This document shows, one piece after another, positions 51,232 through 62,124 of a stretch of DNA of 64,000 bases. The first letter of the stretch is position 1. Each line of letters starts with the position of its first letter. The stretch comes from Thermoguttaceae bacterium (GTDB taxonomy: Bacteria; Planctomycetota; Planctomycetia; Pirellulales; Thermoguttaceae). Location of the stretch: contig JAGBAA010000141.1 in the NCBI GenBank assembly GCA_017939795.1, positions 1-64,000 on the forward strand. Direction: 5' to 3'. The notes beneath the pieces are model-generated. The model did not search any database. It was not told where the DNA came from and saw nothing but the letters and a program-made list of their open reading frames with translations. Position numbers and translations under genes: made by a program.

Positions 51232-54200
51232 ATGAAAATTCAGCAGATTTTTCCAATTGTTTTGGCGATCATGCTTCCGGCTGTTTTCGGAATCAGTCTG
51301 GATTGGGGGATCTTCTGTGTTGGAAATAAAACTGGCTTTTTTCATCAGGCGGCGTTTGCAGAAAATGAGAGTACTGTTTCAGGATATGGAAACGCATTTT
51401 CCGCAAAGGACACGTTGAAAAGCGCACTTGAGAAAAACAGGGATCCATTGGCGGAAACCATGGAACCGGCACGTCAAAAAATAGAGCCGGATGTTTCAAA
51501 GATCCCTTTTCGCCGAGTATATGTCCCGGAAACCCTTCTTCCTTCCGTTCCAGTCCAGGGCGGCGGGTTCTGGCCTGTGCCTTCCCGGGAATTTGAGCGT
51601 TGGGCGGAGCAGAGAGATGCGGAAGATGTGGATGAGACGGAGACTCGGGAACGGGTCCTGACACTGCGGGCACGCTATGAAGCTGAGTTTTCCGATCCTC
51701 TTTTTCTCACAGGAAAGGCGAACTTTCTGCTCCAGAAAGCACCTTCGGGATCTTCTTTGCGCGGAGTAGGATCGGCGGATCTCGCTGTTTCAAGGGAACA
51801 TTTCTGGAAAACTCCCTCGGTCCGGTTCGCCATTCAGGGGGGGCTTCTGGTTGGGGAAACGGAGCTGAACCGCGGAGATATGCCTGCGTCATTGGACGGA
51901 GCCGCCGTTGAGGAACGTACGGATGGGGCGATGGAGGTACTTCGGAATCCTGGCGGAGATCAGGTCGATCCGGCAGAACTTTCTGGTGCAGATGTTTTGC
52001 AGAGCCGGCAGAACACCGGGATGGAGAATGGGGCAGGAACTCGAAATGAGGCGGTTTCTCCTATGGGGATGCATCGGGGGAGACGCCATTTCCAATTTCA
52101 GGAAAATGGGGAAGGGGAAGTTGAATTTTCTTCGCAGGATTTTGATGCAGATGGATTTTGCCGGACTGAATTTCTTTGGTCGCAGAAGGGGGTGTCTGCT
52201 CCCGGCGGTGATTTGGTGTTTGATTTGAAATGGATCCCGTCTGCCGATACCCGATGGATCCTGAAACTGCCGCCGCAGTGGATCCCCGAAACGTCTGATG
52301 GAATCGTGATGCTGCGAAGCCCGGAAATAAATGCGGTTTCGGAGACAGACCCGTTCCAGGAGAGGAACGCTGATGCGGGACTTGAAAGCGGATGGCGTGT
52401 TTGGGAGCTCTCGTTCGGCGGACGCAGCTCTGCACGTCTGGTACTTTGCCAGGCGAATGGAAATTTGGTCCAGACGCCGACTCCTCTTTCCGCAGACCAG
52501 AAAAATATTTACCAGATCTCCAAAAATGGGCTGGACGTTTTTGTCCGGATGAATCTGAACGTTTTGCAGGAGGATGAGAAAAAAGCGTCTCCGATCCGTG
52601 AACTGGGAGTTTGGATCGACGAAGGACTTGCGCCGGTTTCGGTACGGTTTAATGAGGAAGAGGTCGCCTGGTCGGCGTTTTCGAGAGACATTTCCAAAGT
52701 TCCTGCGGAAGATGGAGCGGAAAAGGCGGCGGGGGCACCCTCTGGAAAGACTGGAGTACTGGAAACATTGAGCGGTACTGGAAAGTCAGGCGTTTCAGAA
52801 ATAGATGGTGTGCGCTCCGTTTTTCAGTCGGAAACTGTACATAAGACCGATCGGGAAAACGGAAGGACCTATCTGGCGATCACTCTTCCGAAAGAGCTGA
52901 ATGGGCACGAAAATCGTCTTGAGATCAACGCGATCGGCAACGCAGACCGATGGTTGAAGCACGGCGGGCCTGTTTTGCACGATCTTCCGGAGATCCGTCT
53001 TCAAAATGTATTGCGGACGGAAAGCCGGACTCGGATCCAGATCTTCTCTCCTTTGGAGCTCGTTGATTTTTCGCTGGAGAATGCGTCGCTTCTTTCCCAT
53101 CAGGAGAATTCCGCGTTGGCGATGGAGTCGCTGGAGATCCTGGAGCATGCGGACGATGTTTCCGTGAAGATGGCACTTGCTCCGCGTTCTTTTCAGCTGG
53201 ATGTCGACACGACGACGGCCGTTGATTTTCAGGAAAACGGGCTCGCGGCGGTGATGGAAGTGCTTGCGTCGGTAAAGGGGGGGGAATATTTTGAGATTTG
53301 GGGAGTCGTTGACCGAGCGTGGACGATCGATTCCGTTGAGTCGGATTGGGGCGGTCTGATCGAGGACTGGAATCTCGAAGTGGATCCCGGAAATGTGCAT
53401 CAGGCACTTTCTGATCTGGATCCGATGGGAGGTTTGCCGGAGAAGCTGAATGCAGCCGGATGGGACCTCGATTCTTTGGGGATCCTGAAAATCCAGCTCG
53501 CCCACTCGGTGAGTCCCGGAAAACCAGTCTCCTTGCGGGTCCGTGCCCGAAGGCTTGGGTATTCGGACGATCTGACCTTCAGCGGCGTTCAGCTTGCGCC
53601 GCTCTATTTGCCGACTTGTCGGATCGGACAGTCATGGATCCTTTGCGGTTCCTCAAATATGTGGAAAGTAAAATTTCTGGAACCGTACCGAAATCAGGAG
53701 ATCTACTGGGAAGATCTTGCGGAGACCTCGGGAACCGGAAGATCTGACGGCACTCGTTCACAAACTGGAATGATTGGGCCGGGAAGTGTTTTCGAAATGC
53801 TGGAGCGGACCCGCACTCATTTTCCGGACCATACGGTCTTTTTGACGGGGATCCAGGATTTTCGGACCGTCCCGATGCTTCGTCTGGAACAGTCGCCGCA
53901 GCATTTTACGGCCGCGATCCATGGTTTCTATGATATTGCGTTTGATTCAAGTGCCATTTTCCGCATCTCATGCGATCCGAAAGGTACGGAAGTTGACCGG
54001 ATCCAGATCATGATCCGTCCCGGTACTCTTTTGGGGACGAGCTGGAAATTTCCCAGGCAGCTTTATGGCAGTAAAGCGGAGTGCATTCGCCGTCAGCCGG
54101 TCGAAAGTCCGCAGGATCTGAATGCGTCGTTTGAGCTTTGGGAGATCCGCTTTCCGCAGCCGCAGCGGGATGCTTTCGATTTTGAAGTTGCCCTCCTGAC

Positions 54201-56178
54201 TACCTCGGCTTTTGAATCTGACGAGACCGGCCGAAATGATTTGGAGGAAACCAACGGAAAGTTTCATTTGCGTGCTTCCGAGAGCGCACTGCTGAACAGT
54301 TACGTATCCATGACGCAGGACGAACAGCGTGCCTGGTGGCGTACTCATTTTCCGGAGGGACTTGATCTGCCGCTGATCGATGTTCTGAATGCGAGTGAAT
54401 GTTCCGGTCTGGTGACGCTGAAAAATGACATTACGGACAGGATCTACGTCGAGACTCGAGAAATGGTGCCGACGCTGCTTTCTGTTTCCGAGCTTTCCGG
54501 GCTTCTTCATGAAAATTCTCCGGAAGACTGTGTTCAGTTCCGGTTTGACCCGCATGCGATCTCCAATTCGCCTGCTCCGCTTTTGAAATTGAATTGGAAA
54601 AATCAAAGTGTCGCGCTTCCTTCTGCATGGGTTTGGGAGAATGTGTGCGGGACTCAGATTTTCGAAAATGGGAAAAAGGCTCATTCGCTGACTTTCCGGA
54701 TCGAGAACGTAAATCGGGATCGGATGATGCTTCGGATCCGCAGAAGTGTGTCTGAGGATACGTCGGAACTTCTCGCAGTCTGGGTCAATGGTCAGCGTTT
54801 GCCGGTCGATTCTGTGCTTTTGTCTTCCGGACAGTGCGAAAAAAGAAGCGGACAGAAGAGCGAAAATGGAAAAGATCGGGGGATCCGTCCGGGCAATCTT
54901 CAGGAGGAAAGCCGAAAAAAGGATCCAGTTGAAGGGACTTCCGTGGAGGTGGATGGGCACTCGGACGTGAAAGGCGAACTGGAAGAAGACCCGCTGGACG
55001 GTATTCCGGCGGAAGAGCCGGTCTCTTCAGAGGAGCAGGAGAAAGGATGGACGGTTTTGAGTATTCCGTTTCCGGGATGGAAACGTGAAAATCAGATCAC
55101 GGTCCAATGGCTTGAATCGGAGGAGACTTCTGGAATTTTTCAGCGGCTTGAGCCTCCGGAGTTTTCCATCGATCTCCCTGTCCTTCGAAAAAACTGGAAG
55201 GTCTGGTTTCCTGAAAATTTTGTGCTTTCGAATGAGTTCACGGACCTAAAGTGGACGGTACCGTCGTCCATTCAGAGAACGGATGGAAGTATCGGCCGGA
55301 TTCGGGATACGCTGCTGATGCGCCTTTTGGGAAATCTTCGGATCGGGCAGAGTTTTTTGACGTCCCGAGAGAATGTGTATCCTGAAAATACACTGGAACG
55401 GAACGCTGAAAATGCAGTATTGGGTGAACGAAATGATGGAACCAGTGCGGCAGGTGCATCTGGAGAACATCCGGACCAGATTTTGCAGCTTTCCACTCTG
55501 GCAACGACTGGATATGGGGATACTGCGCGGGATGAGAACTGCTGCTTCCTGGGAGATTTTCGTCCTGTGTGGATCTTGCATGGTAATCTGCTGGAGGCAT
55601 GCCGAGGATTTCTTCTGATCCTGGTCTGTCTCGTGACGGTACGCTTTTTTGCGTCAAGGCGTGTCCAGAGGATCTTTTTGTGCGGGATCTTTGCGGGTCT
55701 GACCATGATCGTGCCGTTGGTGTGGACGCCGATATTCTCTGGGATCTTCTGGGGACTTCTTGCCTCCTTTGCAGTCAGTTCTGCAAAACGGCATCTGGAT
55801 CATCTCGCGAAGCACGGAAAGCCCGTCATTGAAGTTCGGCCTGCATCTGGAACGGGGATCCTGAGCGCAGTGGTGCGGGAGAGTCTGGGAGGAAAGCTCT
55901 TCCGAAGACGCGGTTCAGCGAATGTGGAGAATGGCTCATCGGGAAAACTCTCTTCTTCCGGCGGAGGAGGTGCTCCCTCTCAAATCGGGAATCCGAAAAT
56001 CGAGATGAGTACCCCTGAAACTTCTTTGGAAATGGAAGAGGCGTTTCTGGAAGCGAATGCCGCGAAAAGCGATTCCCCGAAAGGAGATCCTTCCAGAGGG
56101 AGACCGGGAATGCAAAGTACTGCGCAAATGAATGGTGACGGCATTTCGAAAGCGAAAGATAGTGGAACAGAACGATGA
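51232..56178 (+). CDS. Giant secreted/membrane protein, second gene of the operon
   Basis: Predicted 1648-residue protein of unknown function. GGAGAG lies about 8 nt before the start, 40 bp after the first gene. A signal peptide-like N-terminus (to about residue 45) is followed by RRVYVPETLLPSV and a module (about 140-225, VLTLRARYEAEFSDPLFLTGKANFLL) that matches in position and style the N-terminal modules of its two neighbours. The remainder is beta-rich with charged linkers. Near the C-terminus several hydrophobic segments (about 1443-1535) precede a Gly/Ser-rich tail. The stop overlaps the next start by 4 bp, so translation of genes two and three is coupled. A structural envelope role is inference. 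Confidence 0.8.
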   Translation: MKIQQIFPIVLAIMLPAVFGISLDWGIFCVGNKTGFFHQAAFAENESTVSGYGNAFSAKDTLKSALEKNRDPLAETMEPARQKIEPDVSKIPFRRVYVPETLLPSVPVQGGGFWPVPSREFERWAEQRDAEDVDETETRERVLTLRARYEAEFSDPLFLTGKANFLLQKAPSGSSLRGVGSADLAVSREHFWKTPSVRFAIQGGLLVGETELNRGDMPASLDGAAVEERTDGAMEVLRNPGGDQVDPAELSGADVLQSRQNTGMENGAGTRNEAVSPMGMHRGRRHFQFQENGEGEVEFSSQDFDADGFCRTEFLWSQKGVSAPGGDLVFDLKWIPSADTRWILKLPPQWIPETSDGIVMLRSPEINAVSETDPFQERNADAGLESGWRVWELSFGGRSSARLVLCQANGNLVQTPTPLSADQKNIYQISKNGLDVFVRMNLNVLQEDEKKASPIRELGVWIDEGLAPVSVRFNEEEVAWSAFSRDISKVPAEDGAEKAAGAPSGKTGVLETLSGTGKSGVSEIDGVRSVFQSETVHKTDRENGRTYLAITLPKELNGHENRLEINAIGNADRWLKHGGPVLHDLPEIRLQNVLRTESRTRIQIFSPLELVDFSLENASLLSHQENSALAMESLEILEHADDVSVKMALAPRSFQLDVDTTTAVDFQENGLAAVMEVLASVKGGEYFEIWGVVDRAWTIDSVESDWGGLIEDWNLEVDPGNVHQALSDLDPMGGLPEKLNAAGWDLDSLGILKIQLAHSVSPGKPVSLRVRARRLGYSDDLTFSGVQLAPLYLPTCRIGQSWILCGSSNMWKVKFLEPYRNQEIYWEDLAETSGTGRSDGTRSQTGMIGPGSVFEMLERTRTHFPDHTVFLTGIQDFRTVPMLRLEQSPQHFTAAIHGFYDIAFDSSAIFRISCDPKGTEVDRIQIMIRPGTLLGTSWKFPRQLYGSKAECIRRQPVESPQDLNASFELWEIRFPQPQRDAFDFEVALLTTSAFESDETGRNDLEETNGKFHLRASESALLNSYVSMTQDEQRAWWRTHFPEGLDLPLIDVLNASECSGLVTLKNDITDRIYVETREMVPTLLSVSELSGLLHENSPEDCVQFRFDPHAISNSPAPLLKLNWKNQSVALPSAWVWENVCGTQIFENGKKAHSLTFRIENVNRDRMMLRIRRSVSEDTSELLAVWVNGQRLPVDSVLLSSGQCEKRSGQKSENGKDRGIRPGNLQEESRKKDPVEGTSVEVDGHSDVKGELEEDPLDGIPAEEPVSSEEQEKGWTVLSIPFPGWKRENQITVQWLESEETSGIFQRLEPPEFSIDLPVLRKNWKVWFPENFVLSNEFTDLKWTVPSSIQRTDGSIGRIRDTLLMRLLGNLRIGQSFLTSRENVYPENTLERNAENAVLGERNDGTSAAGASGEHPDQILQLSTLATTGYGDTARDENCCFLGDFRPVWILHGNLLEACRGFLLILVCLVTVRFFASRRVQRIFLCGIFAGLTMIVPLVWTPIFSGIFWGLLASFAVSSAKRHLDHLAKHGKPVIEVRPASGTGILSAVVRESLGGKLFRRRGSANVENGSSGKLSSSGGGGAPSQIGNPKIEMSTPETSLEMEEAFLEANAAKSDSPKGDPSRGRPGMQSTAQMNGDGISKAKDSGTER

Positions 56179-59100
56179 AAAAACAGAGTATTCAGAGCTT
56201 GGATCCACGGGTGTTTGCCCACTTTCTTCAGAAAATTTTGCCGGATCTTTGCGTATCCCGCAGCCTGAACCTTTTCCTTTTACGTTTCCCCATTTGGCTG
56301 TTTTGTTGGCTGATGTTTGGGATCGGAGGCCTGTTGCCTGCACAGGAACCGGAGATTCTGACGGGACGGGATCCTGCTGCGGACTCAGTTGAGGAATTTC
56401 GCCGGACGGTTGGGGAATCTGGAAATCTGCCGATTCAGAAACCGATATTTGACGCTGAAGATGCGGATCGTGCAGGAATCGGAGCTGCAGCAGTGGGCGG
56501 AATGGATGCGGCGCGAGGAATGGAGGCGGCGCGAGGATCGGAAAGCGCGAATGGATTTGACGCGGCTGTTGCGGAAGACGCGGCGGGAAAGTCTGGTCGT
56601 GGAACTCAAACTGGGAATTTTAAGGACGGAAGCGATTTTGAAGAGGCAGCGGAACCCATTTCCGGGAAAATGCCGTGGGTCCTCATTCCGATGGATCCGT
56701 CCGGGGATCCGTCCGGGAATGAATACTATGTTCCGCTTTCTTTCTTCAGCCAGCTGCAGAAACAGCAGGCTGTCCGGAGGGAAGGAGGAGATCGTTTCTT
56801 TTTTCTTCATGCGATCTACTCGGCGAGTCTGCATCAGACGCTGACTTCCAGCGAGTTGATGATGAATTCCGTTCTTGCGAAGTATGAGGTCGAGGTACTT
56901 TTGCCCGATACGAAGATACGCTTTCCTTTTTTCCCGGATCAGGTCTACGTTGCTCCCGGTTCCGTTCGGTTGAATGGAGAGCCGCTTCAGATCCTTTGGG
57001 AGAATGAGCAGCCGGTCGTGCGTATCGATCGGCCGGGGCGCTATTTGTTGGAGTTTACGCTGCTTCCGATCATGGGAGCGGTAGAGAAACTTGCGCCGAT
57101 CGGGAAGACTGGAACGAAAGACGGCGAGTTTTCGTCTGGGATGGGGGAGCGATTGGAAGAGAACGTTTTTGCTGCAGAGATCCTGTCGGCGTCTGGAGCG
57201 GAAGGGGAACTTCAGGAACTGCGTCAGCTTTCTGCTTCCGTAGAAAATCAGGCGAGTCAGGCAGGTTTTTCTCTGAACGGTCTTCGTTTTTCCATTCCGC
57301 GGATCCCGAATTCGCAGTTTGAGCTTCATGTTTCCCATGATGTGAATCCTCTTTTCTTTCCTTTTGCGCGCGGTCAGCAGCGATTCGACCAGCTTACCCG
57401 TTCCTGGGTCGTGCAGCTTGGGGCATCTCCAATGCTTGCGGTCTATTGGAGAGCGATGGAGTCCAGAGAAGCGGGCCGGGCTGTTGCGGCTGATGAACTG
57501 TATGCCTGGAGGCTTGGAGAAAAAGGGCATTTTTTGGAGTCCCGCTGTCGTTTCCGAGCGGAAGAAGAGATCCGGCATCTGGAATGGACGATGGATTCCC
57601 GATGGTATTTGTCGGAAGATGAGTTGAGCGTTTTTTATTGGAAAGAACGGGATCCTGTTTATTTTTCTGCGGAAATGAATGATTCGGTTCCCGAACAGTT
57701 CCTGATGCCGTACACTGGCGAGAAAAATGTTCAGATCCTGCAGGAAGGGAAGCGTAAACGGGTCGTTCTGAGTTTTCCGGAGGGAATTTCGGAATCGCTT
57801 CTGGTGTGTTTTGCGCTGCGGACCTCGGAAGAATGCGGAAATGTCGGGATGTTTCTCCTGCCGGAGATCCGGACCGAGAAAACGCGTGTTTTGCGGAGAT
57901 GGTATTTGGCTCAAGTCCCCTCTTCCATTGGGATTTCCGTACCGGACGGACAAAATAGTCCGAAGATCTCCATTCCGGAATTTCTCTCTGTTTGGAGAGA
58001 ATTTGAGCCGATGGACGTTGATGAACGCAGCGGATGGGGTTCTTCTGGAAGTTCAGAAACCATTGGCGGAACCACAGAGCTGACTTTTGCACATGGAGAG
58101 ATCGACGGAGAATTCAGATCTTCACCAGATGTTTCAGAGAGAAGCGCGGATCCTGTGTCTGGTTTGCCATTTTCTGGAGAGCCTTCGTTCTCCGAAGCAG
58201 AACATGGTGCTGAGAATACGGCCTTTGCTGGAGCGGATGACCGGAAAATGCAGGAAACACGCGATTCTGGTACTTTGCCGACGACTGGAACGATTGCGGA
58301 GAACGGCGGGATGACCGAAGCCGCAGCGGACGGGATCGCTTCTTCCAGATCCGTCCGCACACCAGCGCAGCCTTCCGTTCTGGTTTTGGACGATACTGCG
58401 GGAATGAACCGAAGCCATTTCTGGAAGATCGCCGCCAAACCTCATTGGAAATCGTGTCAGGTCGAGGAGGGGGTTTCGTGTACCTTTGGTCCTGAGGTCA
58501 TGGAACTCGTCTACTCGGTACATTTTGCGAGTGCGCAGGAACTTCCATCTTTTTTCAGAGTCGAAGTGCCGGAGAAAATGAGAGTTCATCAGGTTTTTCT
58601 GGCCGATGAGCGCAAGCCGTTGACGTTGCGCAGTACACGGATCCGCTCTGGAGAACTTGGGATCTTTTGCATGAAAAGCGTTTCGGATGGTTCCGCGAAC
58701 GGAGTGCCGGAAATTTCTGCCGTCTCCGGAACTTCTGATGAGACGTCTGGTTCCGGAATTCCTAATGCGGGTGCCGCTGATGCTGTGGAAATCAATGATG
58801 GGAATGCGGAACGGCAGCCGACGGCAGGAAAGGCATCTCCGTCAGCTGCGATACCGGGAGAAAATGGAGTGCAGGGACAAAAAATGGACGAAAAGCGTTC
58901 CTGCCGAATTGAGATCCACGGTTCGATCGACCTTGGGAAACTGGAATCGAAAGGAACTGTTTGCGAGTTTCCCAGAGTTGGGCTTTCCGGAGAAGAGTTT
59001 CTCGTGGTCTCCCGAAGTGTCGAGCTTTTCCGCACGCCTCAGGTTTTGGTGGATCTCATGGATGAGTTTGCTGCCGCAGTTCCGTCTGTCTCCCGCCATT

Positions 59101-61889
59101 TTGAAAAGAAATTGGGAATTGCAGAGAAAATACGGCCAATTGCGAGTTTTCGAATGGATCCGAAGGAACGATTTGCCGGAAAGGTGATCCTTCGCCCCAA
59201 TCAGCCGAAGATCCTTGCGGATGTGCGTACTGTGCTGAAGAACAGAAAGTCAGAGGAAAGCGAAAAGGTCTTGCCCTCTGACCGTGGACTGCCGCAGAAG
59301 GATACATTGGATGGCACTGAAAACCGGGATGGAAAACATTCCGGGGCGGGAGCCGGACCTGACACGGAACCAGACCTTAAGGGAAAAGATGCCGGGAGTA
59401 AAGACGGAATGGAGCGTCCGTCGGAAACTGCGGAGATGGATGGATCTGTGGAGACTGCGGATCCGGAGGGGACGGCAGAGACTGACCGGACACGTACTTC
59501 AGATGATGGACCGAAGATGGGAAATGAACCGAAAAATGCGAAAGAAACGGAAACAGGGAACCGGGACATTTCTTCGGGAAACTCAAATGTTGCTGCATCC
59601 AGTCCCTCGGAACAGCCCGGAACTGCGGCGGAGCACGCTGTGAATGTTGAGAGTTCGGCTAATGCTGGCGGTTCAGTGAAAGTGGACGGCTCGTTGAATG
59701 GGGACGCTTTGGCGGCGAAGGATTCTGGAACCCCTGCTTCTGCGTATGGGGCGCAAAGCGCACGTGATTCCGGTTGGCAGATGAGCGTCGAATTGGCGCT
59801 TGAGGTCGAAAATGGTCTCGCGGATGAGATCGTCGTGGAGATCCCCGGCGGATTCGCGACCCCCTTTGTACTTGAGCCTCCGATGCCTTTTGAGCTGGAG
59901 CCGATTCCGGATGGGGAAGTCCGTCATGCCGAGGAATGTACGGCTTCCGAACGCAGAATACCGAAGGGGAACGGAAAACCTGCCGGGAAGACTGGAAACG
60001 GACGTGCTGGAGATACCGAAACTGGCGGAGCGTCGGAGAGACTGGAAAATTCAGGACGTTCTTCCGGAAGGCTGGAAGAGGAGGCAAAAATAGATCTTTC
60101 CGAGGATGTTGTACTTTCGGGGACGCGCGGAACAGCGGCCTCCCGGCGGGATTGGGTTCGGATGGTCATTCATCCGCCGAAAGCTCTTGAGGGGGCGGTT
60201 CGTATCCGAATCACGGGGAGTGTGCGCGAAGAACTGCCCGCTTCGATTCCGGGAGAGATCGCGGATCTTCCAAGACTGCGTTTTCCTGGAATGGAGATCC
60301 GTCGGCACGATGTGGTTTTGCCGGCCAGTTTCTCAAAGGGGGAGAAAAATCACTACGTTTGGAAAACAGAAGGCCTGAGTCCGATCTCGGCATCTGTGTT
60401 TCCTGTTCGGAGAAATCTGGAAACTTCCGCTGGTGCGCCTGAGGACGGCTCGAAGAACAGCGAGACTGGACGTTGGGAAGGTTCCGGGGAGACGGAATTT
60501 CCTCAGCCGGAATTTCAGGAGTGGAAGAGTGGAGAGACTGTGAAGGTTTTCCGGGTCAGTGAATCAGATTTTCAGGCTCATCTGGAACCCAAAAGCCGCG
60601 TGCTGATGAATCCATCCGTCAGTTCTGCAGTGCATTTGATCTACCGGAATTCTGAGTGGGAGTTCCTGGGGCTGGGAATTTTCGATCTGCTTCCGGAGAA
60701 AGCCTCTTTTTGCATTTTGCGGTTTCCGCGCTGTATGAAGCTGCTGGAACTGCATCTGGATTCTCTTCCTGTGCAGCTGGAAGAAGTTTTCTGGGATGCT
60801 GAAAAGAAGGAATTTCTGCAAAGAGATTCTGGAAATCATGAAGATGCACTTTGCCGATTTTACCGGATCTCCCTTCGGTCCCTTCAGTTTCCGCAGCGTT
60901 TGGAGGTCCTCTACCATAGTGCCTCGTTTGGTTCGGATGATGAGCGAGAGTCTCGTGTCGGTTCTGCAGACGGTTCTGTTTGGCCGTTCGGAGCGTTCTT
61001 CTCGAAGAGAACGTGCGGATCGGAACTTCAGCTTCCGGGAATGATCCAGCAGAATGAAGGTACTTTCCAGCTCCTGAATGGAGCGCGGGGGGCTGTTTTT
61101 CTCTTTGCGGAGAAGGAGGCCGGGAAGGAGCTTCTGTACACTTTGCCGAGATCCGGTACTCCTCAGTCCGGCATTTCTGGAGAAAAGAGTGCGTCTTCCA
61201 GTCCTTTGGAAAAGATTTCGTTCGTGGAGCTTCAATGCCGCTGCCTGAAACATCTGCACGATTTGGCCAATCGCGTGGCTGCGCTGCCTGTTTCGGGAGA
61301 ACTTGCCCGTGAAGAGCAGTACCGTTGGTTTGAAAGCTGGAATCTTTTGCGTCTCAGCGATGAGGCACTCCTAAAGGAGTCGCTTGCTGCGATCGACAGA
61401 ACGGAAGAGACGGAGAGCTGCCGCAAAAATGCGGAGACGCTATTTGCCGATGGTGTGCGTATTTTTGAGAGTCGAGCCTCCCGTGAGGATCTTGCTCCGG
61501 ACGATTTAAAAAAGAAGATCGAATTCGTGCAGAAAAATTCACTTCGGCTCGCTTTCGCCAGAATTCTTCCCGAGACGCTTTCGTGCCGCAGTGCGTTTGA
61601 TTCGAAAGGTGCGTCCGCCTTTTTTCTTGAGGTCTCGCCGCACGTTTTGCCAGTCCGACCAAAATTCATTTGGCCGGCGGCGTTTACCCTGCTTTTCACG
61701 ATTTTGGTCTTGTGGGGACTCTGGATCTATCCGAAAATGCCGGAAGAACTGCGTTCTGCTCCATTTTGGCTCCTGATCCTGGGGACATTTTGGCTGCTGG
61801 GCGGTTTGCCGATCTGGGGCGGATGCGCGATCCTGGCCATTTCGCTTCTCTGGACCATTGACCGTTTCCGGAAACGATCTGCGGAATGA
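56175..61889 (+). CDS. Giant secreted/membrane protein, third gene of the operon
   Basis: Predicted 1904-residue protein of unknown function; start overlaps the preceding stop (ATGA). A long N-terminal hydrophobic segment (about 35-56) is followed by YYVPLSFFSQLQKQQ and the module SELMMNSVLAKYEVEVLLPD...VYVAPGSVRLNGEPLQIL (about 230-275), then DRPGRYLLEFTLLPI and SIPRIPNSQFELHVSHD. These are the clearest counterparts of blocks in the first two genes. Long Ser/Gly/Glu-rich linkers (about 650-740, 840-905 and 1015-1190) separate beta-rich parts. Two or three C-terminal helices (about 1828-1895) end in RKRSAE. No catalytic motif was found. The operon ends at a bidirectional terminator about 170 bp downstream. 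Confidence 0.8.
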   Translation: MKKQSIQSLDPRVFAHFLQKILPDLCVSRSLNLFLLRFPIWLFCWLMFGIGGLLPAQEPEILTGRDPAADSVEEFRRTVGESGNLPIQKPIFDAEDADRAGIGAAAVGGMDAARGMEAARGSESANGFDAAVAEDAAGKSGRGTQTGNFKDGSDFEEAAEPISGKMPWVLIPMDPSGDPSGNEYYVPLSFFSQLQKQQAVRREGGDRFFFLHAIYSASLHQTLTSSELMMNSVLAKYEVEVLLPDTKIRFPFFPDQVYVAPGSVRLNGEPLQILWENEQPVVRIDRPGRYLLEFTLLPIMGAVEKLAPIGKTGTKDGEFSSGMGERLEENVFAAEILSASGAEGELQELRQLSASVENQASQAGFSLNGLRFSIPRIPNSQFELHVSHDVNPLFFPFARGQQRFDQLTRSWVVQLGASPMLAVYWRAMESREAGRAVAADELYAWRLGEKGHFLESRCRFRAEEEIRHLEWTMDSRWYLSEDELSVFYWKERDPVYFSAEMNDSVPEQFLMPYTGEKNVQILQEGKRKRVVLSFPEGISESLLVCFALRTSEECGNVGMFLLPEIRTEKTRVLRRWYLAQVPSSIGISVPDGQNSPKISIPEFLSVWREFEPMDVDERSGWGSSGSSETIGGTTELTFAHGEIDGEFRSSPDVSERSADPVSGLPFSGEPSFSEAEHGAENTAFAGADDRKMQETRDSGTLPTTGTIAENGGMTEAAADGIASSRSVRTPAQPSVLVLDDTAGMNRSHFWKIAAKPHWKSCQVEEGVSCTFGPEVMELVYSVHFASAQELPSFFRVEVPEKMRVHQVFLADERKPLTLRSTRIRSGELGIFCMKSVSDGSANGVPEISAVSGTSDETSGSGIPNAGAADAVEINDGNAERQPTAGKASPSAAIPGENGVQGQKMDEKRSCRIEIHGSIDLGKLESKGTVCEFPRVGLSGEEFLVVSRSVELFRTPQVLVDLMDEFAAAVPSVSRHFEKKLGIAEKIRPIASFRMDPKERFAGKVILRPNQPKILADVRTVLKNRKSEESEKVLPSDRGLPQKDTLDGTENRDGKHSGAGAGPDTEPDLKGKDAGSKDGMERPSETAEMDGSVETADPEGTAETDRTRTSDDGPKMGNEPKNAKETETGNRDISSGNSNVAASSPSEQPGTAAEHAVNVESSANAGGSVKVDGSLNGDALAAKDSGTPASAYGAQSARDSGWQMSVELALEVENGLADEIVVEIPGGFATPFVLEPPMPFELEPIPDGEVRHAEECTASERRIPKGNGKPAGKTGNGRAGDTETGGASERLENSGRSSGRLEEEAKIDLSEDVVLSGTRGTAASRRDWVRMVIHPPKALEGAVRIRITGSVREELPASIPGEIADLPRLRFPGMEIRRHDVVLPASFSKGEKNHYVWKTEGLSPISASVFPVRRNLETSAGAPEDGSKNSETGRWEGSGETEFPQPEFQEWKSGETVKVFRVSESDFQAHLEPKSRVLMNPSVSSAVHLIYRNSEWEFLGLGIFDLLPEKASFCILRFPRCMKLLELHLDSLPVQLEEVFWDAEKKEFLQRDSGNHEDALCRFYRISLRSLQFPQRLEVLYHSASFGSDDERESRVGSADGSVWPFGAFFSKRTCGSELQLPGMIQQNEGTFQLLNGARGAVFLFAEKEAGKELLYTLPRSGTPQSGISGEKSASSSPLEKISFVELQCRCLKHLHDLANRVAALPVSGELAREEQYRWFESWNLLRLSDEALLKESLAAIDRTEETESCRKNAETLFADGVRIFESRASREDLAPDDLKKKIEFVQKNSLRLAFARILPETLSCRSAFDSKGASAFFLEVSPHVLPVRPKFIWPAAFTLLFTILVLWGLWIYPKMPEELRSAPFWLLILGTFWLLGGLPIWGGCAILAISLLWTIDRFRKRSAE

Positions 61890-62061
61890 CCGGTATGCAT
61901 TTCCAGCGGATGATGGAGCTGCGTGCGTTGCGTGGATCGACTGCATACAGAAGCGAGCAAACTATTCGGAAATTGAGCAGAAATGATCGGAATAGTTTTC
62001 CTCCAGGGCAGAATGACGGCCGAAAATGATGGAGAAAACCGAATGCAGAAATGCAGGGAAA

Positions 62062-62097
62062 AAAAGAGTCGGGCTTCGATCGAGGCTCGACTCTTTT
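62062..62097 (+). terminator. Bidirectional intrinsic terminator
   Basis: AAAAGAGTCGGGC (62062-62074) pairs with GCTCGACTCTTTT (62085-62097) over 13 bp with one G-U. Flanking A and T runs allow use by the giant operon and by the TMEM43-like gene on the other strand. Confidence 0.9.
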
Positions 62098-62124
62098 CTG
62101 TTTTTCCTCTTTCAGGAAGTCCGG

